NCBI GenBank assembly: GCA_964019695.1
Contig: OZ026515.1
Span: forward strand, 137,955,049-138,019,048
Length of the DNA: 64,000 nt
Origin: Loripinus fragilis
Lineage: Eukaryota > Mollusca > Bivalvia > Lucinida > Lucinidae
Direction of reading: 5' to 3'
The position numbers were made by a program, and so were the translations under genes. Below, one piece after another: positions 55,916 through 64,000 of this stretch; the stretch's first letter is position 1, and the number at the start of each line of letters is the position of its first letter. Below the pieces are notes generated by a model, which made no database searches, was not told the origin of the DNA, and saw only the letters and a list, made by a program, of their open reading frames with translations.

Positions 55916-57720
55916 AAGAGAATGTAGCACAGGAGCTCTCTATTGGATAAGTCAGTACGGTAAAGCAGAACACGAGGCCTAGATGCAGAAGATGGCAAGA
56001 GAGCTCTCTGTTTCATGTAGAGCATTCAAGATGATACAAATGTATTTTAGCTTTTGCATTAGGGCTGATGAGCTTTAAACTATGACTGACGGTATATGAA
56101 AACACCAACAATTTAAAATTAGGTGGCCGCCTAACCGCAATTCTCAGATAACAAGCGTCACACCTTTGACCAGTATATGCAAGGGTCAGCTCATATGAAA
56201 CACAACGAGTTCTCGACAACATGAACCCTAGTAGCTCATACCACGTGCTTGATTTCGCTTGCCGAGCGATTATCAAAATGCACATCGCTATATAGCAAAT
56301 GACTCCAGTCATGAATATTTTCCAGTTTAATCAAGTCCTTGATTTGTCCAAAAACATATTTCGCCCCCCCATAAAAGCAACAAAAGGCTGTTTCCTCACT
56401 TGCCCACGAGCTTTAGCGAGTGGATTATCTTACGTACAGGTGGACTACTGGTATATTGCACCTAAAATGGAACACAGATTTTCGTTTTTAAAATTTTACA
56501 TGACGGTTACTTCACCCTGAAAAATTGCATGCGCATAGATATAGCAAAACCATAACTAGATTTAAATTTTGGCGGAGAATTGATATCAATCTTACTGCTC
56601 TGATATCTTGTAAAAATAAATAACTTAGTTTTTGTTGGAATGAAAATACCCGTTAAGTACCCATTTTTGAAATGTCAGTGCAATACACGTCGGATAGCTA
56701 TAGAATGTCCATTAGAGATTACGGCAGGCGATTATTTTGTAACATCAAATGGTGCGGTTTACGATGTAATCCAAGCTGCTTAATATATAGTTCTACGGAT
56801 AATTGGTTATTAACGGGTTTCATGCCTTCCAAGTACCATCATTTTGCCTGCTTCCGTCTGGCTACCTAATTGTATGTTTTGTTCATGTGTCTGTATGTGC
56901 GAGCGTACAACTATAGAAATGCACAGGCCTGAAAATACGAATAAGATCACAGATGTACGGACACTTACATGTACTACATTTCATTTTATATTTATCTTTT
57001 ACTGCTTCTTTATATGATGGAACATATGCTTGTTTTCATATGGGAGTGGTGAGGCCAATAAGCAGACTCATTCATGGAATAGCTAGGCAAATGGGCGCTT
57101 CCAACTAAGAGGGCATTTTGGGTAGTAGACATCTATAGATGTAGCCTTTCGTTGGTGTCGGCGTTTTTTGTGAAATGGTTAGATAACTGAAATATTGTTG
57201 ACTATGCTGATAAACAGCAGCGCACGCTACATTTAAAACCCACTGATGCATTGTAAATTGTCTCATATTAGTATATACATGGTTTTATATTCAACTGATA
57301 GTCAGTGGTCCATATCGCTCAAGGTACAAGAAGGGAATGCTATTTGGCATAAAACATTAAGAATGTTAAAATTCCATCCTATCCCAGCATTTATGAAAAC
57401 GTATACAAACTTCAAAAAAATATTTTTGATTAGGGTTTTTTAGTTAAAATATATTTTTCGAATTAAATTTAAAATTCCCATTTTAGATTTAATGTTATTG
57501 CCAAAAAACAGTGTTCCATTTGAAGGGCTATACTCCAGTAACATGGAATAACTACATGTACTTTATATGACCTGAATCAGTGTAGACCTTGCACATCACG
57601 CGCTATTCCATGCTTAAGTTGGTAAGGTTGTATAATTTGAAGCAACGTTTTTATCAAAATGCTTAATGCTGAGAATAATATACGGTGCTTTCACGATTAA
57701 CTGGCACATAAAAAATCATA
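55916..57720. other. Non-coding stretch, presumed 5' side of the secreted-protein gene
   Basis: No further array units beyond a last eroded one near 55860-55950. Short frames (56299-56520, 56672-56869, 57246-57443) lack domain features. A promoter and first exon for the - strand gene should lie here or further right, but I could not identify them. Confidence 0.4.
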
Positions 57721-57839
57721 AACCCTTATGAGGTTTGCACAGATAAATACTAATGCAACTATCAAAATCATTGATAATCAATCGTCCGCTATCCTAGGAC
57801 CATTTGAGCAAATAAGAAAATTACATGAAAAGTTTAAAG

Positions 57840-57925
57840 CAAAACGAAAAAAAAACACAACAACACAAAAACCAACAACAAAACAACAACAACAACAACA
57901 ACAACAAGAAACAACAACAAATTAT
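57840..57925. repeat. (CAA)n microsatellite
   Basis: AACAACAACAACAACAACAA with flanking imperfect ACAACA units. The glutamine-rich frames across it are artefacts. Confidence 0.88.
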
Positions 57926-58367
57926 GTATTTGAAACAAGAACAGATTTTCTGCCCGATCTGGTATTCAAATATTTTTGTCTTATTATTCGATAATAAAAT
58001 GATGATATTAAAAGTATTTTTGATAATACATACAGTTAAGAGAGTTAAGAGGGCTCACCTGAAACTGGGCGTCACTGTTCGCTGTAACGTCGCTGTGTGG
58101 TCGTCGATGCACATCTTTTATACTGACCATGATCATCACGTGACGTACTGGCCGGCAGCGTATAGCTGTCAACTGCGAATTCCTTTTTGAAGTTTATTTC
58201 GAAACTTAAAGTAGGTCGCATCTATACAGTATACATGTTTGCACTAAACAGGCTGTTCGTATCATAGTGCGAACAAAATGAAAAACATACACGACCGGAA
58301 CTAGGAATGGTGGTATATGGGTGTTTATTCTTATTTCTTTGGCCACCCAACAGTTAAATGAGCACCT
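57926..58367. other. Non-coding stretch
   Basis: Nothing recognised. Confidence 0.4.
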
Positions 58368-58629
58368 GGGCCCAACATTACAATATCTCCTTAAAGTTAA
58401 GGAAGAGCTTATTTAAGTATTGAAATTTCAATATGGGATTTTAAATGTTTAATGAATTCCCTGGATTTGTGCAGTATATATGTATGGTCAAATATGTCAT
58501 TGTGATCTACAGATTACATGAAACAATTTTGATTTTAATAAGTTTGAAATGTTAAATTTCGTATCCTGAAAAATCAATACTTAACTTTAGTCGTCCTTAG
58601 GTTAAAGGAGGCACTGCAATTTTGGGCCC
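58368..58629. mobile_element. 262-bp MITE with GGGCCC ends
   Basis: Ends GGGCCCAACATTACAATATC and TGCAATTTTGGGCCC are inverted, followed inwardly by TCCTTAAAGTTAAGGAAGA and its complement. Homologous to 18246-18486. GGGCC-type termini suggest PIF/Harbinger, but no clear 3-bp duplication is present. Confidence 0.83.
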
Positions 58630-59229
58630 TCATCTCGGAAACGGCTCCGTGCGAAAAACACCCCAGATTTGCACCTATCATATAGTAAAACCGAGGGAAA
58701 GGCCGGGATGGTCTAGAAAAAAGATAGTGCGTCCAAACCCACGCTATATTTTACATGGAATTACAAAATATAGCCTAAAAGTCAATTAGCATTTTATTGA
58801 AAATCGTAAATGCCTTTTAATTTTATTAATCTTACTTAAAATCTAAGCATGTATTTGCGATATAAAACTATCCACGCTTTTAGAGATATTACTACGCGGA
58901 CTCGTCGATTTCCGACAACCATCGTGTATTCGTAAAAATGAAGCAGGTGGTTTGAGCCACTCCATGGTAAAAGCTATATAAACAATTCCATACAATATAG
59001 GACATAAACTGATCTGCTCAGCTCGTTAACTTCCAAATCCGAGTTTAAAGTAACAGGCAGTATATGTGCAGATCAGACTTATCATTTGTAGGCTTTTCAA
59101 AACTCTGCACCAACATTATTTTCAATTGAGCAACGGCAGTTTTCACAAGGAACGGTTCATTTTACACGCGCGCCATTTATGTGTACAGTGTACTTAAGTA
59201 AAATGTCAATACTGATCGATGTACGCAGT
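58630..59229. other. Non-coding stretch, possible LINE 5' UTR in its last part
   Basis: No gene. The 5' end of the LINE that follows could not be fixed, so up to a few hundred bases here may be its untranslated leader. Confidence 0.4.
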
Positions 59230-59325
59230 TCAAAAACTGGCCCAACATGACAGAATTGCCATTTGCTGCGTCGTTAAAGCGAAACGCCAAGCAAGCAGCG
59301 TAGGTCAATCAAATGCACTGAAAGC

Positions 59326-60349
59326 GTGGATACTTTATCAAATGATGTGCAGATTCAACCTGGACCTAGGATGCCAAAATACCCCTGCGGTAGCTGTGGT
59401 AAAGCTGTCCGCAATAATCAGAACAGCATACAATGTGACGGCTGCATGACCTGGCATCATATAGAGTGTCAGGGCATGAACGTCCAGACACATAAAATTC
59501 ATGCTGACCATGATAGTTATTCATGGTCTTGCCTTAATTGTGGACTTCCCAATTTTAACACAACATTTTTTGACATTTCTGAAACTTCATTTGAGTTATC
59601 AAACAGCTTTACAGCCCTTGATACTTCACAGCCACCTTTGACATCAACACCCGCGAAGAAACTATCGCGTGTTTTTGCCAGGAAGCAGCTTCCAAAAAAC
59701 CTAAAAGTATAAAACATAAATTTTCAGTCCATTGTGAATAAAGCGCAGGAGTTCTGCTGCCTAGTTGACACCGAGAATCCGGACATTGTCGTGGGTACCG
59801 AATCGTGGCTGCAGCCCGACATTTCAAGTAGTGAGATCTTCCCGGAGGGCTACCAAATCTTCCGGGCAGACAGAAAATCAAAAGCCTCTCGAAGGGGAGG
59901 GGTCTTTGTCCTGGTGAGAAACGGCTTAATCTGCTCTGAGCAGCCCCAGTTTAAAACAAAATGTGAGTTACTCTGGGTTAAGCTAGAACTTACCGGCCAC
60001 AGACCACTCTTCATCGGAGCCTACTACAGGCCCAGAGAAGATGACTTGGAGGGTCTCCAAGAACTACAAAACTCTGTCAGCCAGGTGAGGAGCCACAGTG
60101 ACAATGTGTGGATTCTGGGTGATTTCAACCTGCCTTGGCCCGAGAGCGTCCCTGAATTTAGACCTGACTGTTCCCATAGACAGGTTTATGACTTCTCCTT
60201 GAATCTTATTCATGACTACAACTTTACACATGTAGTTTCAGGGCCCGCACGACAGGACAACATCTTAGACCTGTTCCTAACGACAAACCCAACCCTGATT
60301 ACTGAGGTCAAATGCTCCCCTGGCCTTGGTGACCATGACCTTGTTTTCG
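59326..60349 (+). pseudogene. LINE PHD finger and endonuclease frame with one stop
   Basis: One reading frame runs from at least 59326 to about 60349, broken only by TAA at 59710-59712, between LPKNLKV and NINFQS. The Cys4-His-Cys3 spacing of the PHD finger is intact. The endonuclease keeps the N, E, Y-R, D-F-N and D-H residues of the exonuclease-endonuclease-phosphatase fold. The real N-terminus is not clear because the codon at 59326 is GTG. Confidence 0.85.
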
Positions 60350-61089
60350 GCTAAAGCACTTTTAAAACTCTCTCAGCATAAACAAAAACCACGAAATGTC
60401 CTACTTTTTAGTAAAGCAGACTGGCCGAACCTTAAATCCAAAATGAAAGTATACCAACAAAGTTTCATATCCAACCATTTAGGGAAAACAGTAGAGGAGC
60501 TCTGGACAGACTTCACGACTACCCTTGACAAGTTCTCCCAAGAATGTATACCCTCAAAACTTATCCGAGGCAAATCATCTCTACCTTGGATAACCCAAGA
60601 GATTAAACGCTTGATACGCAAACGGGATGGCCTTTATTCAAATTTTTTAAAAAAACAGGTAAAGCAGACTTACATACACAATTTCAGACTCTCCGGCAAA
60701 AAATCAAAAGAAAAATTAAAGACTCATACCAGGCTTATCTCGAAAATCTCTTGGGACTCAACGATGACGAAAACAAATGCGACAACAAAAAATTATTCTC
60801 ATTTTTGAAAAACTCTCGACGTGGCCAACAAGGCATGCCACCTCTGAAACATGAAAATAAGCTCCACTCTGATACAAAAATTAAAGCCAACCTTTTTAAT
60901 CAGCAATTTAACTCAGTATTTACCCCAACGGAACCCCTGTCTCTTTCACGCCTGGCCAAAATGCGAGCGCAGGATTTGAAAACAGCTAGTGGTCTGCCTT
61001 CTGACACTATTCCGGACTTACAACAGGACACAACGACAAAGATGCCAGAGATAGAAACCTCAAAAAATGGCCTACTTTAGCTCCTAAAA

Positions 61090-62525
61090 AACCTTAAGCC
61101 GGGCAAGGCAGCCGGACCGGATAGGCTGAAACCCCTTCTGCTGAGAGAGCTCCGGGAAGAGATTGCTCCCATCATCAAAATCATTTTTGACAGGTCCCTG
61201 CAAACAGGGAAGCTCCCAGCAGATTGGGTGGAGGCCAATGTCATGCCTGTGTTTAAGAAGGGTGATAAATCTCTGTCATCAAACTACAGACCTATCTCTC
61301 TCACTTGCATTCTTTGCAAGGTCCTCGAACACATTCTCGCTTCCGACATTGTCAAGCACCTTGATGGGCAGGGTCTCATGTATGATCTCCAGCATGGCTT
61401 TAGAGAAAAGAGGTCATGTGAGACCCAGCTCATCATGCTCATTGAGGATCTTGCGAGGAATGCCAGACTTCTCCAAAGCTTTCGACAAAGTCAATCACAG
61501 CAAACTTCTATGGAAGCTGCATCAATATGGCATTCGCGGACGCGAGCTGGCCTGGATCCGAGCTTTCCTTGGGAGTAGATCCCAGCAGGTAGTGATAGAT
61601 GGGGAGGAATCGGAATCCATACCAGTTACATCTGGTGTCCCCCAGGGCTCCGTCCTGGGCCCGATTCTTTTCCTTATCTATATTAATGATCTGCCTGATG
61701 AGGTCCGCTCCCGGGTGAGACTATTTGCTGATGGTACAGCCCTGTACCTCACCATGGAAAGCGAGGATGACAGGTCAGCACTACAAACTGACTTGGACAT
61801 ATTGTCTGCATGGGAGACCAGGTGGGATATGGAGTTCAACCCCTCAAAGTGTCAAGTGGTACATGTGACGGGCTCCAGAAAGACGGTTAAGACTGACTAC
61901 GTATTACATGGACAGGTTCTGGAGTCTGTTCCATGTGCTTGATATCTCCAGTGGTCTCACCTGGAATTCCCATATCGACCGTGTAACTGCCAATGCAAAT
62001 CGGACTCTTGGGTTTATCCGACGAAATATAAAAACTAAGATGCCTAAGGTTCGTGAAGCGGCTTATAATTCCCTTGTAAGACCCCAGTTAGAATATGCTT
62101 CGGCTGTCTGGGATCCGCACACGAAGGTGCGAATATCCCAAATCGAACAAGTCCAGCGAAGAGCTGCTCGCTGGACAGCCAGTAACTTCGATAGACAGTC
62201 AAGTGTAACTGAGATGGTTAAACAACTTGGATGGCGATCTTTGGAGCAAAGAAGGGCTGACGCCCGTCTTTGCTTGTTTTACAAGGTGATTCATGGCTTG
62301 GTTGCTGTACCCCTCCCGGACTACATTCATCACTCAAATAGAATATCTAGGTACTGCCACTCCATGACCTTCAGGCAGGTCTCAACTTCAACAGATTATT
62401 ATAAGTTCTCATTCTTTGCTTTAGCAATTGTTCAATGGAATTCCCTTCCCGAGTCTGTTGCATGCTTGCAAAGCCTTGATGCTTTCAAGGCAGCTGTCTG
62501 CAAGCTGCAGCACTCACGCCCATAG
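61090..62525 (+). pseudogene. LINE reverse transcriptase and C-terminal region, three frames
   Basis: Frame 1 carries motifs 0-2 to about 61467. Frame 2 carries the DFSKAFD, GVPQGSVLGP and FADG motifs to about 61935. Frame 3 carries the C-terminal part to 62525 (VREAAYNSLVRPQLEYASAV, YKVIHGLVAVPLPDYI). Compared with copy 2 (ARYLGVDISS), the join at 61935 has lost about 11 bases, leaving CA|LDISS. The 61468 join has lost about ten codons before DFSKAFD. Confidence 0.85.
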
Positions 62526-62714
62526 ATCCCCAAAATGCTTGTTTTAACTGATTTTAGCTAACTCTTTTATATCATAACCTATCACCTGTTTTTATCCTTC
62601 ACTTTTATGTTTTAAACCTCTGTACTATAATTCTCCCTTTTTTACTGTCTTGTACTAACAGACGCTGCGCCAACCTGCCTAGAATGTCCATGAGGGCGTA
62701 TGGCAGTATAAAGA

Positions 62715-62741
62715 GAAAGAAAGAAAGAAAAAGAAAGAAAA
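62715..62741 (+). repeat. (GAAA)n LINE tail
   Basis: AGAGAAAGAAAGAAAGAAAA plus AGAAAGAAAA follows the LINE 3' UTR and marks its 3' end. Confidence 0.8.
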
Positions 62742-63033
62742 TATTGGTAGCAGACATTCGTATAACTTTTCATTTGGTACGGCTTAGGGAAAGCGGATTA
62801 GCGCAATACCCTGAAGAAATATAAATGCCAGGACATATTGACAATAAACACAGGAAAGGCATGTTGCATTCTAATCTGTGTCTACATTTGTTAAGAAAGC
62901 TATGATCAATTATGCTGTGTCGTCATGGTCTACACCATTTTCTGTCCTTAAAACAGTCAGCAACGGCAATAATATGGACAGCCCCTAACACTTACAGTGA
63001 TACAAATGATGCTTTACGTCCCAGTCAACAACT

Positions 63034-63257
63034 ACTGTCGTGCCAACCAAGAGTGATAGTGACTTATATTTGTGTGCAATTGTTAAGTAAAACATAAACG
63101 TGTACACTTCATTTGAGCTAACGAGACTCGATATATCACTTGTGTATTAATCCTATCCTGAGGATAGGATTAATACAAAAGTGATCTATCGATTACTAGT
63201 CCATGATAACTTTGTAAACAAAACATGAAGTCACTGTCACTCTTGGCTGGCAGAGCA
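63034..63257. mobile_element. Fold-back MITE, second copy
   Basis: CTGTCGTGCCAACCAAGAGT... and ...CACTCTTGGCTGGCAGAGCA are inverted ends. The central hairpin TTAATCCTATCCTGAGGATA plus GGATTAA is perfect. Matches 54581-54806. Confidence 0.85.
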
Positions 63258-63428
63258 GTACATGGTCATATCGGGACGGCCAAATATTTTCCCGTGCAAG
63301 CTTGACTATGCGGTAAACCAGTAAGTCGTACACATACTTTCGCTTATAAATGGCAACAACTGAAAGGGAGGAGCTAGAATGGCCGCAGAAATTATTTCAT
63401 GATCGATCTCCACGAAAGTATGGGACAA

Positions 63429-63500
63429 GGCCGGGATTGAACTCGGGACCGCTGGATCTGCAAGTCAGACACGTCACCGACTCTGCTATGTGGCCCGGTC
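63429..63500 (-). ncRNA. tRNA-like head of a SINE (Pol III A and B boxes)
   Basis: On the - strand, TAGCAGAGTCGG fits the A-box consensus TRGCNNAGYNGG exactly, and about 30 bases further GAGTTCAATCC is close to the B box GGTTCRANNCC. The 72-base unit starts GACCGGGCCACA and ends ATCCCGGCC, so it resembles a tRNA, but the cloverleaf stems are not all intact. It is more likely the head of a tRNA-derived SINE whose body runs left towards about 63270 than a working tRNA gene. Confidence 0.65.
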
Positions 63501-63836
63501 CTGGGTACAAGATGATTTAAGCAGCCTTGTCGATTTTATCAGTCACAGAACAATCTAAAGATGTGTCATTGTGTGACTGAACAAAAGCAAAATTATAATT
63601 GTTTAATGACTCAAATTGATGATACTCACAATGAGTATGTCTTTATAATTTGTACTGTTTTGCATTGTTATGGGTGCACTCTTTAGCAGCTAAATTAAAT
63701 GTCTGCGATAATTTTCCGCGCATGCTGATCAGTGTTTTTGGTGTTTCCTGTTTTAGAGCTACAAAGCTGTTGTAGTTGGAGAACTCACTGAGGCAAGTAG
63801 CGGATAAGGACTTATCGGCTGTTGCTGAGGTTATAA
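63501..63836. other. Non-coding stretch
   Basis: Nothing recognised. Confidence 0.4.
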
Positions 63837-64000
63837 AACATTTATCATACTCAACTAAGCCAGTGACGTATAGGTCACTGACTCAGCTGAACACGAAATT
63901 TATCCTGTTCATAAATGTTAAAATGCTTTTAGCATTTATAAGCATGATAAATACAACATCTAAGAGATCTAAAGCAAAAACTTCTTCAATTGTCGGTAAT
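63837..64000. mobile_element. Fold-back MITE (CATGCTCAACTCA family), cut by the window end
   Basis: TTATCATACTCAACTAAGCC, ATAAATGTTAAAATGC, AGCATGATAAATACAACATC and AAAGCAA match 51350-51520 in order. Confidence 0.72.

Larger units (their letters stand above)
59230..62741 (+). mobile_element. Near full-length LINE: PHD finger, AP-like endonuclease, reverse transcriptase (decayed)
   Basis: Order on the + strand: PHD-type zinc finger (59374-59545; YPCGSCGKAV, CDGCMTWHHIEC, CLNCGLPN); endonuclease (59713-60350; NINFQSIVNK, VVGTESWLQPD, GAYYRPREDD, ILGDFNLPWP, GDHDLVF); linker; RT (61090-61770; KPGKAAGPDRL, NYRPISLTCILCKVLEHIL, DFSKAFDKVNHSKLL, TSGVPQGSVLGPILFLIYIN, LFADGTALYL); C-terminal region to the stop at 62523. 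A (GAAA)n-type tail ends near 62741. Stops lie at 59710 and 61078. Frameshifts lie near 60350 and 60650 (poly-A run), with small deletions near 61468 and 61935. FADD reads FADG, removing a catalytic aspartate. The CR1/jockey group is my best placement. Copy 2 is at 9205-14490. Confidence 0.9.

Noticed and set aside
57728..58190. Two overlapping Gln/Asn-rich frames
   Set aside because: Translations of a CAA microsatellite in two frames.

Overview
This is a stretch of animal nuclear DNA: AT-rich, intron-sized non-coding spaces, splice-site signals, microsatellites, LINE retrotransposons and many small inverted-repeat transposons. The LINE proteins, the TGACCTTGACC-rich repeats and a secreted Gly/Tyr-rich protein with a signal peptide point to a mollusc, probably a bivalve. 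That assignment rests on recall of similar repeats, not on a search. No prokaryotic operon, CRISPR array or viral gene set is visible. There are very few host genes.

Host genes. (1) An intact, apparently single-exon alpha-1,3-fucosyltransferase (GT10 family) on the + strand at 18595-19833. It has a MITE about 110 bp upstream and a 32-bp-arm hairpin 36 bp after the stop codon. (2) One exon of a secreted glycine/tyrosine-rich protein on the - strand at 54829-55030. It has a 3' splice site before the ATG and a consensus donor at the end of the reading frame. Directly upstream is a 108-bp tandem array (55031-55915) in which each unit repeats the acceptor, start codon and signal peptide of that exon. 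(3) A cysteine-rich CXC-type (tesmin-like) reading frame at 43040-43562, broken by a stop codon and by a 272-bp MITE with a 5-bp target duplication. (4) One weak 84-bp candidate exon at 40835-40918.

Mobile DNA. The best retrotransposon is a PHD finger / endonuclease / reverse transcriptase LINE at 59230-62741 (+). It is decayed by stops, frameshifts, small deletions and a lost catalytic aspartate. A second copy lies on the - strand at 9205-14490 and is split by a 3.79-kb inverted-repeat DNA element (10175-13966) that made a clean AAG target duplication. Other LINE remnants are at 14540-15450 (-), 22271-22690 (-), 25780-28866 (-, with a 1.06-kb internal tandem duplication) and 39184-39693 (+). 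Terminal inverted repeats and target duplications define many non-autonomous DNA elements: TTAA at 8072-8438, TA at 44016-44939 and 51069-51274, 5-bp duplications at 37926-38210, 43141-43412 and 50610-50892, and ATT at 47231-47696. Fold-back elements are at 20525-21824, 23561-24727, 54581-54806 and 63034-63257.

Layout. 1-9 kb: simple and tandem repeats plus copy A of an unclassified long repeat (6855-8462). 9-15.5 kb: nested LINE and DNA element. 15.5-20 kb: duplications, a MITE and the fucosyltransferase. 20-31 kb: fold-back elements and LINEs. 31-38 kb: G-rich repeats and a 2.26-kb element carrying a 190-bp tandem array. 38-45 kb: LINE, CXC pseudogene and MITEs. 45-49 kb: inverted copy B of the long repeat, interrupted by about 2.5 kb. 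49-54.8 kb: MITEs. 54.8-56 kb: secreted-protein exon and its array. 58-64 kb: MITEs, the large LINE and a tRNA-like SINE head. The genes form no evident pathway; what links the window is repeated insertion of transposons into one another and into genes.
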